From MGOM01 sp035693825 (lineage in GTDB: Bacteria; Chloroflexota; Anaerolineae; Anaerolineales; E44-bin32): DNA of 7,730 bases. Both the position numbers and the translations under genes were made by a program. The notes under the pieces were generated by a model. That model did not search any database. It worked only from the letters and a program-made list of their open reading frames with translations, and was not told where the DNA came from. The DNA lies in NCBI GenBank assembly GCA_035693825.1, contig DASSGB010000243.1, positions 1 through 7,730 on the forward strand. The letters run 5' to 3'. This document shows, in pieces, positions 1-7,115 of the stretch (within the stretch, counting starts at the first letter, position 1; the number at the start of each line of letters is the position of its first letter).

Positions 1-75
1 GACCTTTGTCCTGGTGGCAAAAAGCGGGCGGCCGGGATAGGATACGATTCTGGCAGCCTTGGAGCCCTGCCGCCA

Positions 76-1155
76 ATGACCCGAAAGACCGTCGGCTACG
101 TCGAGCTGGTGTGGACCTGTCCCCGATGCTCGACGAAGAACCCCGGCCCCCAGAAGTTCTGCAACGGATGCGGCGGACCGCAGCCGGAGAATGTCGCGTT
201 CGAGCAGCCGGCCCAGGAGAAGTTCCTGGCCGAAGCCGGCGCGGTGGCTCGAGCCAAGGCCGGCCCCGATATTCATTGTCCCTATTGCGGGACACGCAAT
301 CCCGCGGGGGCGAAGTTCTGCGGCAATTGTGGCGGCGATCTTGCCGGCGGAAAGGCGCGAGACCGCGGCCGAGTTCTGGGAGCGCATCGGGCCGGCCCTG
401 CGCCGAAAGTGAAGTGTCCGGCGTGCGGGACTGAAAACGATGCCGACGCCGGCCGATGTTCCAACTGCGGCTCGCCTCTGCCTGGAGCCGCCCGTGCGGT
501 GCCTGCGGAGGAACGGGCCGGCGCCGCACAGAAGATCCCTCCGCTTGTCCTCGGCATCGGCGCAGCTTGCCTCGTCCTTGGCGCGTTGGCCCTCTATTTG
601 CTCTTCGGTCGAACGGGCCAAGTCGTCGCGGCGGTCGAAGCTGTTCGCTGGGAGCGATCGATCCAGGTCGAAGCTTTCGGGAGCGTCGAGCACACGGATT
701 GGGAGGACGAGATCCCCTTCGGGGCCCAGGTCGGCAATTGTCGCCTCGAGTATCGAACGACCCAGGATCAGCCCGCAGCCATCGCGACCGAGGTGTGCGG
801 AACTCCGTACACCGTCGACGAAGGCAGCGGTTACGGTGAGGTGGCTCAGGATTGCGTGTTCGAGGTCTACGACAATCGCTGCACCTACGTCGTCCAAGAA
901 TGGGGGGTCGTCGACACATTGACCGCCGCCGGGTCGACCTTCGACCTCGGCTGGCCGACAGCCAACCTCGCCGCAGATCAGCGCTGGGGAAAAGAGGCCG
1001 AGTCGTTCTGGGTTGTCCTGTCCGCCGACGGGCGCGAGTACACGTACCAGCCGGAGTCCGAGGCCGAGTTCTTGCTGTTCGATATCGACACTGAATGGGT
1101 TCTCGAAGTCAACTCGCTGGGCGGGATTCGCTCCATCGAACCCGCCGGGGGCTAG
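76..1155 (+). CDS. Triple zinc-ribbon, single-pass membrane protein with exported four-cysteine domain
   Basis: A 359-residue protein of unknown specific function. Three zinc ribbons of identical spacing (CxxC, ten residues, CxxC) use C15/C18/C29/C32, C68/C71/C82/C85 and C114/C117/C128/C131. A low-complexity linker with Arg and Glu precedes one hydrophobic helix at about 154-177, so the ribbons should be cytoplasmic and residues about 180-359 outside. The outer domain is rich in Trp, Tyr and acidic residues and has four cysteines (C222, C241, C260, C269) that could form two disulfides; it matches no enzyme family I know. The sequence resembles zinc-ribbon proteins I associate with Anaerolineae, in which a YVE-x-x-W segment precedes the first ribbon. 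The ATG at 76 puts that segment at residues 8-13 and has GGAG 11 bases upstream. The reading frame stays open to the window edge, but no ATG, GTG or TTG lies upstream within the window. A phosphodiester glycosidase gene follows after 10 bases. A sensor, scaffold or envelope-assembly role is guesswork. Confidence 0.88.
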   Translation: MTRKTVGYVELVWTCPRCSTKNPGPQKFCNGCGGPQPENVAFEQPAQEKFLAEAGAVARAKAGPDIHCPYCGTRNPAGAKFCGNCGGDLAGGKARDRGRVLGAHRAGPAPKVKCPACGTENDADAGRCSNCGSPLPGAARAVPAEERAGAAQKIPPLVLGIGAACLVLGALALYLLFGRTGQVVAAVEAVRWERSIQVEAFGSVEHTDWEDEIPFGAQVGNCRLEYRTTQDQPAAIATEVCGTPYTVDEGSGYGEVAQDCVFEVYDNRCTYVVQEWGVVDTLTAAGSTFDLGWPTANLAADQRWGKEAESFWVVLSADGREYTYQPESEAEFLLFDIDTEWVLEVNSLGGIRSIEPAGG

Positions 1156-1165
1156 CACCGCGTTG

Positions 1166-2713
1166 ATGACCGCTCGAGCTCTCAGAGCCTCGACCCGAAG
1201 TTCACGACGGCGCCATGCCGTCATCACCTGCCTGCTTATAGCTGGCCTTGCGGCGTCCATCTCACCGGCCTCGGCTGAGGGCTGGCAGGCTATTGCCCCC
1301 GGCGTGACGTATCGCGAATTCACGCTCCCAGGTCCGGTGTCGGTGTATGTGGCCCGCATGGACATCAGCGCGACGGATGTCGTCCTGGAGAGTGCCATAG
1401 CCACCGGGTCTCTGGCCCAGGGCCTGGAAACCGTCAGCGAGATGGCCCGCCGCTACGACCAGACGCTCTCTGCGTGGGGAGGAACGTGGGGGCCGCGCCA
1501 GCGTGTCCTGGTCGCCGTGAACGGGTCATCCTACACGCCGGAGAGCGGCGAACCCTACGGCGGCCTGATTCACGACGGATGGTACGCGCTCCGCTTCGGC
1601 GACAAGGCCGGCACGTCCGGCCTGGCCTGGAGCCAGGATCGGCGCGCGGTCATCGGCGGATGCGTCGAAAACATCGAGGAACGCAATGTGATCCGCCATC
1701 TTCCCAGCGGCACGTCGATGGAGATTCGGTTCATCAACGAGCGCCGCGGGAAGAGCGGTCTGATTCTTTTCACGCCGCAATACGACGGGTGGACCCCGGA
1801 GAGAGAAGACGAAGTCGAGATCGTCATCGAAGTCGAGCGTCCGGTGGGAGCCGTGGCTCCGCCGCGGAGCGTTTCCGGCGTCGTTCATGAGTTGCGGGAG
1901 AGCCATGGACACACGCCGATCCTGTTCGATCAGGTCGTACTGGCGGCGGATGGGCGAGACGCGCGTGCCTTTGTCGGCAAGATGCATGTCGGCGACCAGG
2001 TCGAGATCTCGCAGGAGATCACCGATCTGGGCCGCAACTGCCGATCGTCGCCGCGCCTGGACTGGTCCAATGTCTACGCCTCCATCGGAGGAGGGTTCGA
2101 ATTCCTTCGCCAGGGGGAGATCTACGAGAACGATGATATCGGTTACTTCGAACGCGATCCGCGGACGGCCTTCTGCCTGAACCACCGCCAGGTCGACTTC
2201 GTCGTGGTCGACGGACGCCAACCCGGCTATTCGATCGGCATGACGCAGGAGGAACTGGGCGAGTTCTGCCGCGATGAGCTCGATGACACGTATGGAATCA
2301 ATCAGGACGGCGGCGGATCCTCGGCCATGTGGGTCAACGGCACGATCGTGAACCGCCCCTCCGACGGGCACGAGCGTGCCGTCGCCAATGGGATGATGAT
2401 GGTCGTCGTCGAACCGCCCATACGCTCGCGTCGATTTGCTCCCGGATTCGATGTGCTGGTGCAGCAGCCCGGCGAGTTGAGGCTTGGGCCCGGATTCAAC
2501 TACCCCGTCCGAGATCCCCTCCCGGCAGGCGTGCGCATCGATATCCTGCCCACCCTCCCGGAGACCCAGGGTGTCTTCGCCACCGGTATGTTCTGGTGGA
2601 AAGCGATGTTCAACGAAAACGAGGGATGGGTACAGGAAGCGTCCCTCGTCAGCCCCCTGCACGCCTGGGCCATTTTCGAGATCCCCGCCTTTCCCACCCT
2701 TTCGTTCCAGTAG
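1166..2713 (+). CDS. Secreted phosphodiester glycosidase (NAGPA family) with C-terminal SH3-like domain
   Basis: A 515-residue exported protein. An Arg-rich N terminus, a hydrophobic core at about 18-33 and an ASA-EG site predict signal peptidase I cleavage after A37. The catalytic domain belongs to the phosphodiester glycosidase family named after human N-acetylglucosamine-1-phosphodiester alpha-N-acetylglucosaminidase. Its marks are VAVNGSSY at N119, the RTAFCLN segment at R333, VVVDGRQ at D349, the DGGGSSAMW signature from D381, and the NRPS...ERAVANG tail. Family members remove a sugar from a phosphodiester; the natural substrate here is unknown, but cell-wall or exopolysaccharide sugar phosphodiesters are plausible. 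Residues about 424-497 look like a bacterial SH3 domain (RLGPGFNYP early, GWV near the end), usually a wall- or glycan-binding module. The ATG at 1166 is 10 bases after the zinc-ribbon stop. It lacks a good Shine-Dalgarno sequence, with only a G run about 15 bases upstream, so translation may depend on coupling. An in-frame TTG sits immediately before it. The SRRR stretch is not a convincing Tat motif because the following residues are not hydrophobic. Confidence 0.9.
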   Translation: MTARALRASTRSSRRRHAVITCLLIAGLAASISPASAEGWQAIAPGVTYREFTLPGPVSVYVARMDISATDVVLESAIATGSLAQGLETVSEMARRYDQTLSAWGGTWGPRQRVLVAVNGSSYTPESGEPYGGLIHDGWYALRFGDKAGTSGLAWSQDRRAVIGGCVENIEERNVIRHLPSGTSMEIRFINERRGKSGLILFTPQYDGWTPEREDEVEIVIEVERPVGAVAPPRSVSGVVHELRESHGHTPILFDQVVLAADGRDARAFVGKMHVGDQVEISQEITDLGRNCRSSPRLDWSNVYASIGGGFEFLRQGEIYENDDIGYFERDPRTAFCLNHRQVDFVVVDGRQPGYSIGMTQEELGEFCRDELDDTYGINQDGGGSSAMWVNGTIVNRPSDGHERAVANGMMMVVVEPPIRSRRFAPGFDVLVQQPGELRLGPGFNYPVRDPLPAGVRIDILPTLPETQGVFATGMFWWKAMFNENEGWVQEASLVSPLHAWAIFEIPAFPTLSFQ

Positions 2714-2721
2714 GCGCGGGC

Positions 2722-3546
2722 TTACTCGGCCAGTTTCAGAACCTCCCTCAGGGTCTCAACCTGGTCCGCCCGCAATCCGAGACGCGCCGGCGTGTCCGGG
2801 TCACCGGTCACGATGCGGCGGCCCAGACCGGTGTGGCGCCAGAGTTTGAGGTCCTCTTCCAGCGGCGAGCCGATGATGTCCTCGCGGATGATCTTCCCAT
2901 CCGACATGACCACCACGCGGTTCGTCTGGCGCGCCACGCTGTGATCGTGGGTCACGACCAGGAATGTCGTCCCCTGAGTCTGATTCAGGGATCGCAGCAG
3001 GCTCATGAGCTCGCGGCCGGCGGCCGTATCCAGGTTGCCGGTGGGCTCATCGGCGAGCACGAGCGGCGGCTGGTTGGCCAACGCGCGAGCCACGGCAACC
3101 CGCTGTCGCTGACCTCCCGACAACTGGCCGGGAAGGTGATCCATTCGATCCCCGAGGCCCACCAGTCCCAGCAGTTCTTCGGCCCTGGCGCGCCGCGCCG
3201 CCGCGGGCATCCGCGCCTGCATGGGGACTTCCACGTTCTCCCGGGCGGTCATGGTCGGAAGCAGATTGTGCAGCTGGAAGACAAAACCCACCGTGCGCGA
3301 CCGGAAGGAATCCTCATCCTCGAGCTGCGACAGGTCCTGGCCGTCGACAAGGACGCTTCCCGAGGTCGGGCGGTCGAGGGCGCCGATGACGTTCAGCAGC
3401 GTGCTCTTCCCGCTTCCGCTCGGCCCCATGACCGCCACCAGCTCACCTCGGGCGACTTTGAGGTTCACGCCGTCCAGGGCGCGGATGGCCGCGCCGTCGC
3501 CGTAAACGCGAACCAGGTCGCGTGTTTCGACCAGCACGGAGTTCAT
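2722..3546 (-). CDS. ABC transporter ATP-binding protein, MacB/LolD type
   Basis: A 274-residue cytoplasmic ATPase that would power the permease two genes upstream. All motor motifs are present: Walker A GPSGSGKST (41-49), Q-loop FQLHNLLP (Q91), signature LSGGQ (142-146), Walker B VLADEP with E167, D-loop NLD (171-173) and switch H200. The Q-loop and the ADEPTGNLD stretch are typical of the LolD/MacB/FtsE branch (export, lipoprotein or mechanotransmission transporters). The ATG at 3546 is preferred over upstream in-frame starts because GGGAGG lies 6 bases before it, the start is 2 bases after the adaptor stop, and the protein then begins just before the first ATPase strand. About 43 residues (232-274) extend past the usual LolD end, containing LKLWRHTGLGRR and a final ADQVETLREVLKLAE helix. 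This tail may contact a partner or regulate; its function is unknown. The gene ends 8 bases from the convergent glycosidase gene. Confidence 0.95.
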   Translation of the reverse strand: MNSVLVETRDLVRVYGDGAAIRALDGVNLKVARGELVAVMGPSGSGKSTLLNVIGALDRPTSGSVLVDGQDLSQLEDEDSFRSRTVGFVFQLHNLLPTMTARENVEVPMQARMPAAARRARAEELLGLVGLGDRMDHLPGQLSGGQRQRVAVARALANQPPLVLADEPTGNLDTAAGRELMSLLRSLNQTQGTTFLVVTHDHSVARQTNRVVVMSDGKIIREDIIGSPLEEDLKLWRHTGLGRRIVTGDPDTPARLGLRADQVETLREVLKLAE

Positions 3547-3548
3547 CC

Positions 3549-4748
3549 TCAGCCTCCCTCGGCCACGCTCGGCTCGCCAACCAGGATATCCACGAAGGCG
3601 GTCATGCCCCACCGCAATCGCGGCGGGATTTCCGTCAAAGACAGAATCACCGTGTAGTTCACGCCGGAACCTTCGGCGGCCTTCGGCGCAACCGACACCA
3701 CGCGAGCCTCTACCTGGACATCCGGCAGCGCGTCGAAGGTGACGTTGGCCAGGGCGCCTTCGTCGACGCGCGCCGCATCGATTTCGTTGAGGTCCGTCGT
3801 CTCAACCTCGAACGAGGTCAGATCGGCCAGGACCACGACGACCTGGCCCGGGAGGATCCATTCATTGGGACGGACGTTGATGGCGGCCAGCACGCCGTCG
3901 AAGGGCGCGGTCAGCTCGGCATCCGCCAGAGCCTTCTCCGCAGCTCTGAGATTGGCCTGCGCGCTTGCCAGGCGGGCTTCTGCCTGGGCCAGGGTGTCGG
4001 GGTCGGGGCCGTCCTGGACGTCCTGCCACGCCAGCTCGGCTGCGGCCACTTTGGCTTCGGCCAGCGCCACGTCGGCATCGAGCATGCCCTGCTGGATCTC
4101 TGTCGGCTTTCCGGTGTACCAGTTCAGGGCGCGCACCGCGGCATCGTAGGCCTTCTTGGCTGCCATCCACTCCGCCAGGGCGGCGGCTTTGGCCGGATCA
4201 TCCGACCTGCCGGGAGCCCGGTCGTAGTCGCGCTTGGCGCGGTCGACCTCGTCCTCCGCCAGTGTCACCCGGGCTCGCGCCGTGCGGATCGTATCCGAAT
4301 TGGCGCGGTTGCCCTCTTGTTGGACGGACCACTTGTATTGCGCGGCCCTCAGGTCCTCCCGGGCGTAGGCCAGGTCGCTTTGGACCTGCGCACGAACCAC
4401 TCCCGCCTGCTCGATGACCTCGTCCAGAGCCAGCTGGGCTGCGAGGGCCTCGAGTCCGGCCGACGCCACAAGCGCCTCCAGCTGCTCGCGCCCTGAAAGT
4501 TGGAGGATCGTCTGCCCCTTCTTGACCGCCTCCCCCTCTTCGAAAGAAATGGCCTCGACGATGCCGCCCGTCGGCAGGCTGAGATTCGCCCGCGTCTCCG
4601 GGACCACTTGTCCCGTGGCGCTGAGGATCGGTACCACAGGCTCGGTCTCCGCAGAAGGCGTAGGCGTAGGTGTGGCTCCGGCCTGGCAGCCCGCAAGGGC
4701 CAGAATCGCCAGGATGGTCCACGCGCTTCGAACGAGTTGGGATTTCAT
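3549..4748 (-). CDS. Membrane-fusion (HlyD/MacA-like) adaptor lipoprotein
   Basis: A 399-residue extracytoplasmic adaptor of the ABC transporter. A lipoprotein signal peptide ends in LAGC with C21 as the lipidated residue, followed by a Thr-Pro linker (26-31). The usual adaptor order follows: first half of the lipoyl domain (about 55-85, TGGIVEAISFEEGEAVKKG), a long Ala/Glu/Gln/Arg-rich alpha-hairpin (about 86-278), the second lipoyl half starting APFDGVL at 281, then a beta-barrel and membrane-proximal region to the end. The hairpin holds an LNWYTGKP segment and a DGPDPDTLAQAEARL segment, which I associate with adaptors from Chloroflexota. The ATG at 4748 is chosen over a GTG at 4769 because a perfect AGGAGG sits 6 bases upstream and the signal peptide then has a normal length. 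Such adaptors bind the outer face of MacB-like permeases. In a single-membrane organism no TolC partner would be needed; none is encoded here. Confidence 0.93.
   Translation of the reverse strand: MKSQLVRSAWTILAILALAGCQAGATPTPTPSAETEPVVPILSATGQVVPETRANLSLPTGGIVEAISFEEGEAVKKGQTILQLSGREQLEALVASAGLEALAAQLALDEVIEQAGVVRAQVQSDLAYAREDLRAAQYKWSVQQEGNRANSDTIRTARARVTLAEDEVDRAKRDYDRAPGRSDDPAKAAALAEWMAAKKAYDAAVRALNWYTGKPTEIQQGMLDADVALAEAKVAAAELAWQDVQDGPDPDTLAQAEARLASAQANLRAAEKALADAELTAPFDGVLAAINVRPNEWILPGQVVVVLADLTSFEVETTDLNEIDAARVDEGALANVTFDALPDVQVEARVVSVAPKAAEGSGVNYTVILSLTEIPPRLRWGMTAFVDILVGEPSVAEGG
3553..3558 (-). promoter_or_regulatory. Ribosome binding site of the ATPase gene
   Basis: GGGAGG on the - strand, inside the last codons of the adaptor gene and 6 bases from the ATPase ATG at 3546. 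It fixes that start over in-frame codons further upstream and indicates translational coupling of adaptor and ATPase. Confidence 0.75.
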
Positions 4749-4754
4749 GTCAAG

Positions 4755-4760
4755 CCTCCT
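4755..4760 (-). promoter_or_regulatory. Ribosome binding site of the adaptor gene
   Basis: A perfect AGGAGG on the - strand, 6 bases from the ATG at 4748. It decides the start of the lipoprotein in favour of 4748 over the in-frame GTG at 4769, and is the strongest ribosome site in the window. Confidence 0.8.
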
Positions 4761-4802
4761 ACTCGGCACCTGCGGACGCCGACAGGTTCGAGTCGATTCG
4801 GA

Positions 4803-7115
4803 CTACTCATAGCGCAGCGCCTCAACCGGTTGCAGGCGCGTGGCGCGGTAGGCCGGGTATACGCCGCCGGCGAGTCCCAGCGCGCCCGCCACAAGAAAGG
4901 CGCGGGCGAAAACATCCCAGGCCCATGCCGGCGCCAGGGCCCCTTCCATGTACGGCAGCATGCCCATCACCGGCGGGATGGCCAGCGCCGTGAGGATGCC
5001 CCCCACGGCCCCTCCCAGCCCCAGGAGCACGGCCTCGCGCAGAATCAGCGAAAGGACGGCCCGGCGGCCCCAGCCGAGGGCTCGCAGCACGCCGATCTCC
5101 CGCGTCCGCTCGTGGACCGACATCAGCATGGTGTTGAGAACGCCCACGCCGCCCACGAGGATCGCCATGAAAGAAATGCCGTTGAGCATGTCGGAGGCGC
5201 GCTGCATGTCCGGCATCTCCTCGGCGAAATCGCCGGACAGGCTGGCGTGGATGTCGCTGAATTGCGCGTTGATCTTCTCCACCAGCTGCGTGGCCTGCGT
5301 GGGCTCGCGCAGACGCAGGGCGTACATCGTCACCTTGTGGGGCCGCCCGGCGAATTCCTGGGCCTCGCGCAGCGACACGATGCCGCCGATTTCCTCCCAG
5401 CCGATACCGCTTTCGTAGATTCCCACGATCTTGTAGCGACGCCCGGCCAGATCGAGCGTGTCGCCGACCTCGTGGTTGAGCGCCTCGGCCATCGTCTTAC
5501 CCAGCAGAATCTGATGGTTCCCGCTGAGCGACCGGCCTTCGACGATGCGGAACCGGTCGAGTGCGAAGCTGTTGGGGGCATATCCTTCGAGCAAGAAGTA
5601 GCCGAGTTCGTTTCCGGGCATCAACACCGCCGTCAGGATCATCCCGCTGACGGCCTGGACCTCCGGGAGCGCCGCCAGGCGATCTCCGGTCCGCTCGTCG
5701 ATGGCGCTCATGCTCGTATCGGCCACGTCGGCCTGACGCAAGGTGATGTGGGCGTCGGAACCGATGGCCATTTCGTCCATTTGGCCGGCCGCGCCGCGGA
5801 TGATGGCCTCCAGCGCCATGACCGACCCGACGGTGATGGCGATGGCGCCGAGAGTCAACAACGTGCGTGTCGGCCGCTGCCACAGGTTCTGCAAGGCCAG
5901 GCCTCCCCACGGCAGACGGCGCACGTTGGCGGCGCTGCCGCCTTCGTACCGCAAGGCCTCCACCGGGGCCAGGCGTGAGGCCCGCCATGCAGGATAAAGA
6001 CCCCCCGCCACGCCCATCGTGGCGACGGTGATCAGGGCCTGGATCAGCAGGCCAAATCCGATGTCACCCGGCCCTGCGCCGAAAAGGGATCCGCCGCCGA
6101 GAGCGGTGAGGGCCAGCGCGCCCAGCCCGATCCCGAGCAGACCTCCGAACAGGCACACGACGAGCGACTCCATCAAGATCAAGAGCAGCACTCGACGCCG
6201 GCTCCAGCCGACGGCTCTCAGCACCCCGATCTCGCGCGTGCGCTCACTGACGGCCATCAATTGGGCGTTCATCATGCCCACGGCGCCGATCAGGATGGCG
6301 ATCCCGCCAATGCCCCACACGTAGGCCCGCAGCGCGTCGTCGATGATCTGTTTGTCGTTGAAGTCCTCGGTCGTGCTGACGGACAATTCGTCCCACACCC
6401 GTTCGACGCGCTCGGTCAGCCGCTGGCCGAGCCTCGCGTCTTTCAACTGGACATAGAAGAGACTGACCTGGCGCGGCTTTCCCAGCAGGGCCTGCGCCTC
6501 CTCAAGCTCCAGCACCCCGCCGCTGTCCTCCATCCCGTCGCCGGTCTGATAGATCCCGGCCACGCGGTAGACCGTCTCCACCAGCCTCAGAGTGTCGCCC
6601 GGTTTCCTATCCATGGCCTCCGCCGCTGCGGAGCCGAGCAGGATCGCCTTGCCGCGTGCGGCGCCGGGGACATGTTCGCCGAGACCGACTCCCTCGATGA
6701 TTTGGAATCGTTCGAGGGCAAAGCTGCCCTGGGGATACCCGAAAACGAAGAAGAACGGGACACCTTCGGCAGAAATGAAACCCTGCAGCATCCCACTTAC
6801 GGCCCGGACCTCGGGCATTTCGACGAGCTGCTCTCCGACCGATTCCTCGACCGAGCTGAAGGTAATGTCGAAGCTGTTGGGCTGACTCACCACCAGGTCG
6901 GCCTGGCTGCCCGAAAGCATCGCCGTGTAGCCGGCCTCCCAGGCGTCGGCCAGGGCTCCGAGCCCCACAATGGCCGCCACGCCGATGGCGATTCCCACCA
7001 CCGTCAGCAGAGTCCGACCCCTTCGTCGCAAGAGGTTCTTGATGACCAAGGCATGATCCTCAAGCCGAGTGTAAGTCTGCCGTCCGCCCTGGCCTGATGC
7101 TGACCTGACAAGCAT
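4803..7115 (-). CDS. ABC transporter permease, tandem-duplicated FtsX/MacB-like (8 predicted membrane helices)
   Basis: A 770-residue integral membrane protein made of two homologous halves. Each half has one N-terminal helix, a large outer MacB-type domain, three more helices and a closing PVEALRYE. Predicted helices lie near 35-57, 266-288, 311-335, 356-374 and, in the second half, 413-435, 644-666, 689-713, 735-753. The cytoplasmic loop that meets the ATPase occurs twice: ERTREIGVLRAVGW from E291 and ERTREIGVLRALGW from E669. The outer domains also match each other (PEVRAVSGM/PEVQAVSGM; SFALERF/SFALDRF). One chain can therefore supply both permease subunits that MacB or LolC/E provide as dimers. 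There is no fused ATPase domain; the ATPase is encoded two genes downstream. The start is uncertain. ATG 7115 suits the TATAAT at 7156-7161 but has a weak ribosome site. TTG at 7049 has GAGG 8 bases upstream and would begin right before the VIKNLLRRRGRTLLT segment, as is normal for this family. Substrate unknown. Confidence 0.93.
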   Translation of the reverse strand: MLVRSASGQGGRQTYTRLEDHALVIKNLLRRRGRTLLTVVGIAIGVAAIVGLGALADAWEAGYTAMLSGSQADLVVSQPNSFDITFSSVEESVGEQLVEMPEVRAVSGMLQGFISAEGVPFFFVFGYPQGSFALERFQIIEGVGLGEHVPGAARGKAILLGSAAAEAMDRKPGDTLRLVETVYRVAGIYQTGDGMEDSGGVLELEEAQALLGKPRQVSLFYVQLKDARLGQRLTERVERVWDELSVSTTEDFNDKQIIDDALRAYVWGIGGIAILIGAVGMMNAQLMAVSERTREIGVLRAVGWSRRRVLLLILMESLVVCLFGGLLGIGLGALALTALGGGSLFGAGPGDIGFGLLIQALITVATMGVAGGLYPAWRASRLAPVEALRYEGGSAANVRRLPWGGLALQNLWQRPTRTLLTLGAIAITVGSVMALEAIIRGAAGQMDEMAIGSDAHITLRQADVADTSMSAIDERTGDRLAALPEVQAVSGMILTAVLMPGNELGYFLLEGYAPNSFALDRFRIVEGRSLSGNHQILLGKTMAEALNHEVGDTLDLAGRRYKIVGIYESGIGWEEIGGIVSLREAQEFAGRPHKVTMYALRLREPTQATQLVEKINAQFSDIHASLSGDFAEEMPDMQRASDMLNGISFMAILVGGVGVLNTMLMSVHERTREIGVLRALGWGRRAVLSLILREAVLLGLGGAVGGILTALAIPPVMGMLPYMEGALAPAWAWDVFARAFLVAGALGLAGGVYPAYRATRLQPVEALRYE

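Noticed and set aside
1..75. Promoter for the zinc-ribbon gene (TGGCAA at 14-19, TAGGAT at 38-43)
   Set aside because: The spacing is 18 bases but the hexamers match consensus poorly, and the true promoter may lie outside the window.
1199..1225. Twin-arginine (Tat) signal in the glycosidase (SRRRH)
   Set aside because: The residues after the arginines are His and Ala rather than the hydrophobic pair expected; an ordinary Sec signal peptide fits.
1526..2662. 378-codon open frame on the - strand opposite the glycosidase gene
   Set aside because: Mirror frame of a GC-rich gene with clear family motifs on the + strand; its product shows no domain.
2329..3657. 442-codon + strand open frame spanning the convergent junction
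   Set aside because: It overlaps the glycosidase end out of frame and the whole ATPase in antisense, and has no recognisable content.
3522..5978. Two long + strand open frames (324 and 492 codons) opposite the adaptor and permease genes
   Set aside because: They arise from the strong third-position GC bias of the - strand genes; the translations are His/Arg/Gly-rich with no motif.
6261..7097. 278-codon + strand open frame opposite the permease N-terminal half
   Set aside because: Antisense shadow of a well-supported gene.
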